DNA of 64,000 bases from Ruegeria arenilitoris (GTDB taxonomy: Bacteria; Pseudomonadota; Alphaproteobacteria; Rhodobacterales; Rhodobacteraceae). Both the position numbers and the translations under genes were made by a program. Under the pieces are notes generated by a model that had not been told where the DNA came from, ran no database searches, and saw only the letters and a program-made list of their open reading frames with translations. Positions 17,010 to 24,509 of this stretch are shown piece by piece (positions within the stretch are counted from its first letter, which is position 1; the number at the start of each line of letters is the position of its first letter). Where the stretch lies: NCBI RefSeq assembly GCF_013035425.1, contig NZ_WQHX01000006.1, positions 186,001-250,000 on the forward strand. Reading direction: 5' to 3'.

Positions 17010-18464
17010 GTGAGCTACCAAAAGTACTTGAGAGAAGCATGCTATGTAGGCGGGGACTGGATTGCCGCTGACTCGGATGCTCTGATCGACGTCCAGAATC
17101 CTGCGACCGGCGAAGTGATCGGAACTGTTCCGAACTGCGGCACAGAAGAGACCCTGCGCGCAATTGAAGCTGCTAAACTAGCGTTCCCTGAGTTTTCATC
17201 GATGCCACTGCTCGAACGGGTCAATCTTCTTTGGGACCTGCAAGACGCCCTGCTGGACAACAAACAGAGCCTTGCGGAACTTCTCACAATTGAACAAGGC
17301 AAACCACTCGCTGAATCTCTGGGCGAGATTACCATTGGGGCTGCTTATGTCCGTTGGTTCGCCGAAGAAATCCGCAGAACCAAAGGTGAGATTGTTCCCT
17401 CGCCAACGAACGGCAGAAAGTTCCTTGTTACAACTCACCCCGTGGGCGTCGTTGGCATGATCACCCCGTGGAACTTCCCGTCATCGATGTTGGCCCGCAA
17501 ACTCGGCCCGGCTCTAGCAGCTGGCTGCACCGTGGTCGCAAAACCAGCCACTGCCACGCCGTACTCAGGATTGGCCTGGGGTGCACTTTGCGAAGAGGTC
17601 GGATTTCCCAAAGGAAGCGTGAATATTCTGACAGGTTCTGCCCGTCAAATTGGTGGCGCGATAATGAGCTCTCCGGATGTACGCAAAGTTACTTTCACAG
17701 GTTCGACCGAAGTCGGAAAAGAACTAATCCGGCAGTCTGCGGACACGGTCAAGAAAGTCAGCATGGAATTGGGCGGCAATGCGCCGTTTCTGGTCTTTGA
17801 AGATGCCGACCTGGATGCCGCTGCTGAAGGTGCTATCATTTCGAAATTTAGAAATTCAGGACAAACTTGTGTTTGCGCCAACCGTTTCTACGTACACTCG
17901 GACGTATATGATGCATTCGTTGAAAAGCTTGTTGAAAAAACCAACGCCTTAAAAATTGGTAATGGCCTTGACGAAGGTGTTCAACAAGGGCCACTGATCG
18001 ATGATGACAGCCTGGCAAAGGTAGAAGAACTGTTGGCTGATGCAGTTGACCGCGGTGCAAAAGTCGCGACAGGCGGAACCCGGCATGAGCTTGGCCGTAC
18101 CTTCTTCCATCCCACCGTGGTTACTGAAGCCAATCAAAGCATGCGCGTTGCGAAAGAAGAAATATTCGGACCACTCGCTCCTATTTTCCGCTTTGACAGC
18201 GAAAACCAAGCAATCGCTATGGCGAATGATACTGAGTTTGGCCTCTGTGCATACGCATATACCAAAGATTTTGGCAGAATCATGCGTCTCAACGAAGGGT
18301 TGGAGTACGGAATGATTGGCGTAAACTCTGGCCTGATCACAACGGTTGAAGCGCCGTTTGGTGGTGTCAAGGAAAGTGGTCTGGGCAAGGAAGGCGGCAG
18401 CCAAGGTCTGGAAGACTATCTGGACAAAAAATACACTGCCGTCGATTTTGACGTGGCAACCTAA
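17010..18464 (+). CDS. gabD: NAD(P)-dependent succinate-semialdehyde dehydrogenase-like ALDH
   Basis: Oxidises an aldehyde to an acid with NAD(P). The 484-residue protein has the full ALDH set: ITPWNFPSSMLARK, FTGSTEVGK, the general base in MELGGNAPFLVFEDAD, the nucleophile in SGQTCVCANRF (Cys about 287), EEIFGPLAPIFRF, and GGVKESGLGKEGGSQGLEDY at the end. The NQGLEDYL-type ending and CVCANR are characteristic of the GabD subgroup. The start is GTG preceded by AAGGAG; the ATG two bases earlier is out of frame. It stands alone and is followed by a hairpin terminator, so the precise substrate (succinate, glutarate or methylmalonate semialdehyde) is inferred from the subgroup only. Confidence 0.88.
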   Translation: MSYQKYLREACYVGGDWIAADSDALIDVQNPATGEVIGTVPNCGTEETLRAIEAAKLAFPEFSSMPLLERVNLLWDLQDALLDNKQSLAELLTIEQGKPLAESLGEITIGAAYVRWFAEEIRRTKGEIVPSPTNGRKFLVTTHPVGVVGMITPWNFPSSMLARKLGPALAAGCTVVAKPATATPYSGLAWGALCEEVGFPKGSVNILTGSARQIGGAIMSSPDVRKVTFTGSTEVGKELIRQSADTVKKVSMELGGNAPFLVFEDADLDAAAEGAIISKFRNSGQTCVCANRFYVHSDVYDAFVEKLVEKTNALKIGNGLDEGVQQGPLIDDDSLAKVEELLADAVDRGAKVATGGTRHELGRTFFHPTVVTEANQSMRVAKEEIFGPLAPIFRFDSENQAIAMANDTEFGLCAYAYTKDFGRIMRLNEGLEYGMIGVNSGLITTVEAPFGGVKESGLGKEGGSQGLEDYLDKKYTAVDFDVAT

Positions 18465-18489
18465 CCAAGTTAGGAAGCTGGTTTAGATT

Positions 18490-18535
18490 TCTTCCCGGGG
18501 TCTTATCCTCGGGAAGAGCTTGGGACCAATTTTTA
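18490..18535 (+). terminator. Terminator after the gabD-like gene
   Basis: TCTTCCCGGGG (18490-18500), loop TCTTAT, CCTCGGGAAGA (18507-18517): an 11-bp stem with one G-U pair, 25 bases after the stop codon. A run of five T follows at about 18530. This is a likely Rho-independent terminator. Confidence 0.7.
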
Positions 18536-18604
18536 CATTAAAGAATTTACAAATTTGTCCAATCCAAAGCGCCGGCATTTCGACTAAAAAGTTGAGCTTC
18601 CAAA

Positions 18605-18850
18605 ATGAAGATAGGCTTGGCTGTTGCTTTACTTTTCGTAGTACTAGGCGGTGCCTTTTTGCTAGCGGCACTTTTGACGACACCAATGCACTCGGACATG
18701 GATCAGGCTGAAGAATCTTCTTCGCAGATTAATACGAGTAGAAAACCGTCAACCAAGGCGAATTTCCTATGTAATGTCGGTTTAACTTTCGTCATTTTCG
18801 GGATCATCGGAATTACGATCCTAAAGTTCTTGGAAACCTATTTCGGCTGA
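18605..18850 (+). CDS. Small two-helix membrane protein, unknown
   Basis: An 81-residue protein with two hydrophobic segments, the N-terminal IGLAVALLFVVLGGAFLLAALL and a C-terminal VGLTFVIFGIIGITIL, joined by a polar Ser/Lys-rich loop. It would sit in the inner membrane as a hairpin. The 3' end overlaps the end of the DMSP-lyase-like gene on the other strand by 30 bases. There is no good ribosome-binding site, and the call rests mainly on its membrane-protein pattern and the ATG placement after the terminator. No family is recognised. Confidence 0.45.
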   Translation: MKIGLAVALLFVVLGGAFLLAALLTTPMHSDMDQAEESSSQINTSRKPSTKANFLCNVGLTFVIFGIIGITILKFLETYFG

Positions 18851-19480
18851 GGCCGAAATTGAATTGCACCTAATAAGTGAAACAGCATGTAGAAAATGAT
18901 CAGCGTGGCTTGCGTGCACCTCATTTTTTCGGTGCACAACAACATCGCCCTGATGTTTTCGATTTGGTTGCCCGCCAGTACCCACCTGAAACGACGCATC
19001 GCCGGATAGCACAACATAAAATTCCTCTGCGGGATGAGCATGTGGCGGGTAATATGTATTTGGCCCCATCAAGAACAGTCCCAAAATGACTTCGTGATTT
19101 GTCAGTACCCCATCCGGCCCAACGCCTTCTCCGTTAGCGAACTCCGAGAGGAATGGTCTGCTCCAGTTGTTTTCGGCATAGAACTCAGCCCAATTGACAT
19201 ACCCAAAGGCTGAAAATGCAGCCTGACGCAGCCCATCCAAAGATGGCGGCACGCTTGCCCCAAAAACTTTTGGAGCATGGCGCAACGCTCGGACATTCGT
19301 TTGAGAGGGTGTCTTAGTATCAACAGAAGTCGTTTCGATACCGTCGATTGCGGACGACATTATGGCAATCAGTTCTTTTCGATCTTCTGAAGTTTGGCTG
19401 TCGATATTTAGGAGAAGGTGCTCGGAAGTTCGTCGGGCCAGTTTTAGTAAAGCTCCAATCGCGTTTCGGTTCGCTTTCAT
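18821..19480 (-). CDS. Cupin DMSP lyase-like protein (DddL/DddQ family)
   Basis: A 219-residue protein whose C-terminal half is a cupin with the DMSP-lyase signature. GLFLMGPNTYYPPHAHPAEEFYVVLSG is read here in two parts: MGPNTYYPPHAHPAEEFY holds the metal-binding His, His, Glu and Tyr, and the last metal His is in NEVHASHADH. The helical N-terminal half with VNWAEFYAENNWSRPFL is also typical. These enzymes cleave dimethylsulfoniopropionate to dimethyl sulfide and acrylate in roseobacters. The terminal VSLIRCNSI aligns with the family's LYLWRGD strand without a frameshift. Other cupins could share part of this pattern, and no acrylate-handling gene is adjacent, so the substrate remains a strong inference rather than a fact. 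Confidence 0.68.
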   Translation of the reverse strand: MKANRNAIGALLKLARRTSEHLLLNIDSQTSEDRKELIAIMSSAIDGIETTSVDTKTPSQTNVRALRHAPKVFGASVPPSLDGLRQAAFSAFGYVNWAEFYAENNWSRPFLSEFANGEGVGPDGVLTNHEVILGLFLMGPNTYYPPHAHPAEEFYVVLSGDASFQVGTGGQPNRKHQGDVVVHRKNEVHASHADHFLHAVSLIRCNSISASAEIGFQEL

Positions 19481-19760
19481 TAACGTCAGGGCTCCGGCAC
19501 TATTTTCTAGGCGCCTAAGTCGCCAAGAAGGTTTTATAAAGTGTTAACGACAAACCCAAAAACGACCTTTGTGGTCGATACGGCCTACAAACTTAGATTG
19601 TGAATTGTCTTCGAAACAGCAGTTGTCGATCGAATGAAAAAATAAGTTGGGCGGTCTAACGATCAGATTTAGAGTGTCGGTTTGTTGAAGCGCACCTAAG
19701 CTATTCTTTTTATGATATTTCGTTGAATGCTTTTGCGGTTTCTTTTGCGCAGTTATTCAA

Positions 19761-19802
19761 AAAGGTGTCCCCCCTCCCCTACGAAAAGGGGAAGAGGGGA
19801 CA
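19761..19802 (-). terminator. Terminator of the nitronate monooxygenase gene
   Basis: On the minus strand, TGTCCCC pairs with GGGGACA (outer arms 19796-19802 and 19766-19772). An inner CCCCT/AGGGG stem (19776-19780 with 19787-19791) closes around a six-base loop. CC and then TTTTT follow at once on the minus strand. It lies 50 bases past the stop of the gene ending at 19852, as expected for a Rho-independent terminator. Confidence 0.7.
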
Positions 19803-19823
19803 GGGGGGGAGAGGAGGAGGGGG
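19788..19823 (+). other. Potential G-quadruplex tract
   Basis: Four G-runs follow one another on the plus strand: GGGG (19788-19791), GGGG (19796-19799), seven G (19803-19809) and GGGGG (19819-19823), with spacers of 4, 3 and 9 bases. From 19784 to 19823 the strand is almost entirely purine. This fits the usual definition of a G-quadruplex-forming sequence and is the most extreme composition in the window. Confidence 0.6.
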
Positions 19824-19851
19824 TACAAAATCAATTTTGGCAGAGTTTAAT

Positions 19852-20823
19852 TCACGCTACCAACGCACCTGCGCTGCTTTTTAGCAACTCGGCAGCTTGA
19901 GAGACCGTTTTCTCAACAATTTGTTCGGCACTTTCGATTGTGTCGATCAAATCTAACGCCTCGCCAGCTATTAGAACCCGCGTTGCGTAATCATTGGGAT
20001 CCGAGGCTTCATAGACCGCTCGCTGATTTTCGGCGTCTTGCTTCAGCGCTTCTATTTCTGAATGCCACTTTTTGGCAAAGTCATTCGAAACTACGCGACC
20101 GGTGAAGTGCCAGGGCCAATCCAGCCCTCTGGTGACATCGAAAACCTTCGACCGAACAGTGTCATCTCCTTTGGTTTCAACCAACAGCTGCTTGGCTTTC
20201 TCTGATCCAATTGCTTCTTTACTGGCCCAGAAACGCGTTCCCATCATAACTCCATCTGCACCCAACATCAGCGCAGCGGCCAGACCGCGGCCATCAGCGA
20301 TTCCGCCTGCAGCAACGATGACTTGTTCCGGACCCGCTAAATCTCTTACAGCCGGCAGCAAGGCCGTCAACCCGCGGTCCATCCCGTGACCGCCTCCTTC
20401 TTGGCCTTGAACGACAATGATATCTACACCAGCGGCGATTGCTGCTTTGGCTTGCTCAAGCCGCTGAACCTGCCAAAGCGTCGGCACCCCAGCTTCTTTC
20501 GCCTTTTCGACGGCTTCGGTTCCGTCGCCAAAAGATAACATAAGTACTTTGGGGTTAAGCTTTAGCGTTTGTTCCAAAAGGCCCGGTTGTTGCAAAAGGC
20601 TCCAAGTGATGAACCCTACTCCAACCGCTTGATTGCCGGCTTCTTCGAATTCCGTGTTCATCCAATCGAGGTTTCCGTAGCCACCCCCGATCAGACCCAA
20701 GCCACCTGCTGACGTTACTGCGGCGGCAAGCTTGCCCCCGGAAACAAGATCCATTGGCGCCAGTAAAATTGGATGTTCGATGCCAAGCATCTCAGTCAGG
20801 CGGGTTTGAAGTTTTTGTTCCAC
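19852..20823 (-). CDS. Nitronate monooxygenase (2-nitropropane dioxygenase family)
   Basis: An FMN-dependent TIM-barrel oxidoreductase that oxidises alkyl nitronates, toxic nitro compounds made by some plants and microbes. Family features are HPILLAPMDLVSGGKLAAAV, GGLGLIGGGYG, VVQGQEGGGHG with the catalytic-region His, VAAGGIADGRGLAAAL and LGADGVMMGTRFWASKEA, in class order. I chose the GTG at 20823, which has AAGGAATGAAGAC before it. The frame is open to an ATG at 20868, but that has no ribosome-binding site and lies in a TATA-like promoter stretch. The gene is divergent from a LysR-type regulator, its likely controller. Confidence 0.88.
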   Translation of the reverse strand: MEQKLQTRLTEMLGIEHPILLAPMDLVSGGKLAAAVTSAGGLGLIGGGYGNLDWMNTEFEEAGNQAVGVGFITWSLLQQPGLLEQTLKLNPKVLMLSFGDGTEAVEKAKEAGVPTLWQVQRLEQAKAAIAAGVDIIVVQGQEGGGHGMDRGLTALLPAVRDLAGPEQVIVAAGGIADGRGLAAALMLGADGVMMGTRFWASKEAIGSEKAKQLLVETKGDDTVRSKVFDVTRGLDWPWHFTGRVVSNDFAKKWHSEIEALKQDAENQRAVYEASDPNDYATRVLIAGEALDLIDTIESAEQIVEKTVSQAAELLKSSAGALVA

Positions 20824-20921
20824 GTCTTCATTCCTTAGAATCTCGTTAACCCCGATATAGCAAACCATTGATGCTATAAAAAATGATTGATTGTGGAATT
20901 TAATATCTGTAAATTCGATCT

Positions 20922-21764
20922 ATGGATTTTTCATTGCTTCGAACATTTCTCGCTGTAGCCGAACAAGGTGGCTTTGCTGCCGCTGCTCAAAAACTCGGAA
21001 CAGTGCAGTCTAACGTGACGCACCGTATTGCTCGTATGGAAGAGCAATACGGGCAAAAACTATTCACCCGCGGTCGCGGTGGCGCACAACTGACACCGTT
21101 TGGAGAAATAGCGCACCTGCATCTGGACAGGTTGTCTGAAGAAATCAGGTCTGTTGAAAGCAACCTGAATGACATAGCAAATGGGTCGGGCAACCTTAGG
21201 CTGGGAGCGATGGAAACTACTGCGTCAGCCAGATTGCCGACATTGCTGAAAGATTTGCGAGAGGCTTGTCCCGATGCTCGGCTTTCCCTGACGACCGGCC
21301 CAACTGCCCAGCTGATGCAGGCGGTTTGGAAACGTGAACTTGACGCCGCGTTCGTAGCAGGCCCTGTTGATGAAAACAGATTTCGGGCAACACCGGCGTT
21401 CGAGGAAGAACTGGTAATTGCATCTTCCAAGAACCTGCCGTCAGATCCTCCCTATTTGGTTTTTCCTGTTGGGTGTCACTACCGCGCAACCACTGAGACT
21501 TGGCTCAGGTCTATCGGAAAACCTGATACGGAGCTTCTGGAAATGGGAACTTTCGACGGGATATTGGGGTGCGTTGCAGCGGAAATAGGTTGTGCGGTAG
21601 CACCTCGAAACGCATTCAAAAACTCGTTAGCAAGTCAGAGCTTGGAACTCTCGCCTCTCCCGCAGCCGTATTGCAACGTCTCGACATCCCTCATCATGAG
21701 AAATGACTACATACCTGTTCGGGCAGCAACTGAGCTTCTGCACCTTTTGACTTCTGAGCAATGA
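20922..21764 (+). CDS. LysR-family transcriptional regulator
   Basis: A 280-residue LysR regulator. The N-terminal winged helix-turn-helix reads FSLLRTFLAVAEQGGFAAAAQKLGTVQSNVTHRIARMEEQYG, with the recognition helix VQSNVTHRIA (residues about 29-38); the rest is the periplasmic-binding-protein-like effector domain (from LRLGAMETTASARLP onward). It is divergent from the nitronate monooxygenase gene with about 100 bases between starts, the classic layout for a LysR regulator and its target. The effector is not evident. Confidence 0.9.
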   Translation: MDFSLLRTFLAVAEQGGFAAAAQKLGTVQSNVTHRIARMEEQYGQKLFTRGRGGAQLTPFGEIAHLHLDRLSEEIRSVESNLNDIANGSGNLRLGAMETTASARLPTLLKDLREACPDARLSLTTGPTAQLMQAVWKRELDAAFVAGPVDENRFRATPAFEEELVIASSKNLPSDPPYLVFPVGCHYRATTETWLRSIGKPDTELLEMGTFDGILGCVAAEIGCAVAPRNAFKNSLASQSLELSPLPQPYCNVSTSLIMRNDYIPVRAATELLHLLTSEQ

Positions 21765-21904
21765 CTGAAATAAAGTTGTTGACCCGTTAGGTGTTTCGCC
21801 GCACGAGGTCTATCTCGGTTTAAAAAGAACTCCCGTTTCTTCAGCCTGAAGTCGTTTATAAATTCCTGCAAAATTGAGTGCTGTGTGAGAAACGTGGGCA
21901 CAAA

Positions 21905-21925
21905 CTATAGTAATAACTACTATAG
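21905..21925. repeat. Perfect inverted repeat, candidate recombination or operator site
   Basis: CTATAGTA, five-base spacer ATAAC, TACTATAG. Two perfect 8-bp arms with a short central spacer resemble the arm-spacer-arm layout of a tyrosine-recombinase crossover site or an operator. It lies about 370 bases before the recombinase start. Confidence 0.45.
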
Positions 21926-22075
21926 CAGCAGAAGTGTTTGAGACTTCATACGTCGCCGAAATCTCCGACTTAGAGCTATTTCCTGATAGACCGGAGTTCG
22001 CCGCTAACCATCCGCCTCAGCGCCAAGGCGATGTTAACGAGATCAATCGAACTCTCCTGAAGTTGGTGTCCAACA

Positions 22076-22102
22076 TGGGAACGCGTCTGTTTCGCGTTCC
22101 CA
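22076..22102. repeat. Perfect 10-bp inverted repeat
   Basis: TGGGAACGCG, seven-base loop TCTGTTT, CGCGTTCCCA. This is a strong hairpin in either strand's RNA. No T-run follows directly, so it is not a standard terminator. It lies 195 bases before the recombinase gene. Confidence 0.55.
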
Positions 22103-22296
22103 GACAGCTGAATATTAGGCTAGCATCACTTCCTTTTGGATTTCCCATCCTGATATGTTGCTAGCTCCTTTAACGCTCGTTTTTTTACATTTTTGGGAGT
22201 TACTGAGGTCAAACTGAGATTTCTCAATTACTCCTGATAAGTTTCTGTTATCGTGCCTAATTGAATTCTTGACGATTTCGGTTCATATTGCACTCA

Positions 22297-23352
22297 ATGT
22301 CAGTTCCAGCGCCCTATATCCCCAATCTTACCCCTGCCCTTTCAGAAGCAGATCACGAAGCTCTGACCGACCTGTACATAGAGGGAACCCCGGCAAACAC
22401 TTTGCGCGCTTATGAACGCGACCTCGTTTACCTGACCGCTTGGAAATTGGCACGATTTCAAGAAGACCTTCTTTGGCCTGAGACTGAGCCAACCGCCCTG
22501 GCCTTTATACTCGACCACGCTCGAGGCCTAAATGAGGCGCCCGAAGCGGAAGCGGCACGAGTTGCGGCGCAAGAGCTTATTGCGCAAGGGTTACGCCGAA
22601 CTCTGAACTGCCCTGCCCCATCTACGTTGGATCGGCGTATAGCTTCGTGGCAGGCATTTCATCGCATGAAAAACCTGCGCTCTCCCTTTGATGCTCCACG
22701 TGTCAAACAAGCCCGGGCAAAAGCTCGCCGCGCTGCGGGTCGCCCCCCTATTCCAAAATCAGCGAACCCTATTACTCGCGATATTCTGGAGCAAATGTTA
22801 GCAACATGCTCTGGTACACGACGCGATTGTCGTGATCGCGCCCTTCTAATGTTGGGATGGGCCTCAGGCGGAAGACGGCGGTCCGAAATAGTAGAACTCC
22901 AGCGCAGTGATGTTTCTTTGAAAGATTTCCACCAGAACGGTTTAATCTGGATTTCGCTGATAGAGACAAAAACGACCGCTAAAGGAAAGACACCGCGGTT
23001 GGTTCTAAAAGGTCGCTCAGCCCAAGCATTGATACATTGGATCGAGCTGGGCGCAATCGACAATGGGCCACTGTTTCGCCCGATCTCAAAAGCTGACCGT
23101 GTTCTTAAGCGTCCACTTAGCCCCGATGCTGTTTATCAAATCGTTAAACATCGCTTGTCTTTAGCTGGTCTGCCAGATGGGTTTGCTTCACCGCACGGGC
23201 TTCGTTCAGGGTTTTTGACGCAAGCTGCGTTGGATGGTGCCCCGATACAAGCGGCCATGCGGTTGTCCCTGCACCGATCAATGGCACAAGCTCAAAAATA
23301 TTACGATGACGTCGAAATCGCTGAAAACCCAGCGACGGACTTGCTTAAATAA
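22297..23352 (+). CDS. Tyrosine recombinase (phage-integrase family)
   Basis: A 351-residue site-specific recombinase. The N-terminal part (LYIEGTPANTLRAYERDLVYLTAWK) is the SAM-like DNA-binding domain, and the C-terminal half carries the catalytic residues: Arg in GWASGGRRRSEIVEL, Lys in ETKTTAKGKTPRL, His-x-x-Arg in SPHGLRSGF, a second His in LSLHRSM, and the nucleophile Tyr in QKYYDDV. I chose ATG 22297 over the TTG three codons before. Recombinases of this type are common beside replication modules of roseobacter plasmids and resolve multimers or mediate integration. It reads towards parB, whose gene lies on the opposite strand. Confidence 0.9.
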   Translation: MSVPAPYIPNLTPALSEADHEALTDLYIEGTPANTLRAYERDLVYLTAWKLARFQEDLLWPETEPTALAFILDHARGLNEAPEAEAARVAAQELIAQGLRRTLNCPAPSTLDRRIASWQAFHRMKNLRSPFDAPRVKQARAKARRAAGRPPIPKSANPITRDILEQMLATCSGTRRDCRDRALLMLGWASGGRRRSEIVELQRSDVSLKDFHQNGLIWISLIETKTTAKGKTPRLVLKGRSAQALIHWIELGAIDNGPLFRPISKADRVLKRPLSPDAVYQIVKHRLSLAGLPDGFASPHGLRSGFLTQAALDGAPIQAAMRLSLHRSMAQAQKYYDDVEIAENPATDLLK

Positions 23353-23402
23353 GTAAGGCGCCGAGGTTCACCCAGCACCTTTTAAAGACATTCCGACAAA
23401 TC

Positions 23403-23416
23403 TTACCCGTGGGTAA
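23403..23416. promoter_or_regulatory. parS-like site 3 (at the parB stop)
   Basis: TTACCCGTGGGTAA: 6-bp arms TTACCC/GGGTAA around two central bases. It overlaps the parB stop codon. It is the third copy of the element found inside parA and upstream of parA. Confidence 0.75.
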
Positions 23417-24509
23417 TATCTTCCTCTTCACGTAATTCATCGATCATAGTTGCTATTGCTCGCTCCAGTTTGGCGCGGTCCACCCTTGTAAAATCCAGAT
23501 TGTACCTCAACTCGATCCGTCCGCTTGAGGCCGAGCACTTTGCAATTCCGTCCCTGCCCGAAACCTGAAAGGTAGTTTTGGCGCGGCGCGGTTTTTCTTG
23601 GCCTTGAGCGTTTTGTTTCCTTTCCGGGGCGGCGGCCGAATTCAGAAATTCTCGCAAAATAGATATCTCGCGTGCACCGTCCCTATCAGGTTCGCCGTTT
23701 AATGCGGCACGAAGCCGATGGACCAATCCAGGATCAGAATCGAGCCTACGCTTGAGTTCAACCCCAACATTCCGCGGTATTTCATTGGGATGGTTCAAAT
23801 CTTCACCCAGCATCATAATCAGACTGGCGAACGCTCGTATGTAGCTGCGTTTGGTGTAACTGGCTGATTTAAATAGGATTGTCACCGCTTTGTCGACATC
23901 TGCACAGTCATTGTCCGGCTCGGCAGCATAGGCTAGGGCGAGGGTACCCATTTCCGCAAACGAGATATCCTTTCGGATCAAATTTTCATCGACCATACGA
24001 CGGTAACTGTCGCCCAGATCTGCTCCGTCTGAAATTCCGGCTGGAATGGCCGCATATTCCTGCTCACCTGTTTCCTCAAACAAATCTCGGTAAGCGGATA
24101 GTCGACGCATTCCCTGAATCAAGTCGAATCGACCATCAGCTCGGCGTTCGACGCGGATCGGATTGGATAACCCAATGTCTTGAATCGAAGCCTTCAGTTC
24201 CTCCAACTCTGGATCCGGTCCGGGTTTCCGATCCCTTGTCAGTTTTTCAGTAACGACGTCATGAAGGGCAATTCGCTCGGTAACTAATCCTTCTGACCGA
24301 AGCCGTACCAGCTCGTGGGCGAGGCGATCATTCTCTTCTCTTATGGCATCTTGAGTTGACTGCTGGTCCCGCAAAGCCTCTGCATTTTCCGTAATAGCTG
24401 CCGCCATTGGGCCGCGTCTTTTTTCCGACGCTTTTTCCGGAACCTTGCTGGCAGGAATATCTTCCATCGCCGGCACATCGATATCAAACATTCTGCGCTT
24501 GCGGCTCAT
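23403..24509 (-). CDS. parB: Plasmid partition protein ParB (RepB-like)
   Basis: The DNA-binding half of a partition system: it loads on parS sites and links them to ParA. The 368-residue protein has a charged N terminus (MSRKRRMFDIDVP), the ParB/Srx-type domain (LEELKASIQDIGLSNPIRVERR with DLIQGMRRLSAYRDL), the helix-turn-helix region (VDENLIRKDISFAEMGTLALAYA), and a RepB-type C terminus (FQVSGRDGIAKCSASSGRIEL). The layout resembles RepB of repABC plasmids. Its start overlaps the parA stop (ATGA), so the pair is one operon. A parS-like palindrome lies over its own stop codon. Confidence 0.9.
   Translation of the reverse strand: MSRKRRMFDIDVPAMEDIPASKVPEKASEKRRGPMAAAITENAEALRDQQSTQDAIREENDRLAHELVRLRSEGLVTERIALHDVVTEKLTRDRKPGPDPELEELKASIQDIGLSNPIRVERRADGRFDLIQGMRRLSAYRDLFEETGEQEYAAIPAGISDGADLGDSYRRMVDENLIRKDISFAEMGTLALAYAAEPDNDCADVDKAVTILFKSASYTKRSYIRAFASLIMMLGEDLNHPNEIPRNVGVELKRRLDSDPGLVHRLRAALNGEPDRDGAREISILREFLNSAAAPERKQNAQGQEKPRRAKTTFQVSGRDGIAKCSASSGRIELRYNLDFTRVDRAKLERAIATMIDELREEEDITHG

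Larger units (their letters stand above)
19481..19851. other. Intergenic region with a G-rich tract
   Basis: About 370 bases between the DMSP-lyase-like gene and the nitronate monooxygenase gene. It contains the strongly G-skewed purine tract and hairpin described separately (19761-19823). The rest is AT-rich and shows no gene. Confidence 0.6.
21765..22296. other. Intergenic region with two perfect inverted repeats
   Basis: About 530 bases between the LysR gene and the recombinase gene. No convincing gene is present; a 76-codon open frame at 21934 has no ribosome-binding site and no recognisable content. The region holds two perfect inverted repeats described separately (21905-21925 and 22076-22102), and a run of seven T around 22181. 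Confidence 0.6.

Noticed and set aside
18838-19041. Possible frameshift at the end of the DMSP-lyase-like gene
   Set aside because: An overlapping frame gives hydrophobic text, but the original frame aligns with the family's last strand (ADHFLHAVSLIRCN against the ADEPLLALYLWRGD pattern), so no frameshift is needed.
21934-22164. 76-codon open frame before the recombinase gene
   Set aside because: It spans the 10-bp inverted repeat, lacks a ribosome-binding site, and its product shows no pattern of a real protein.
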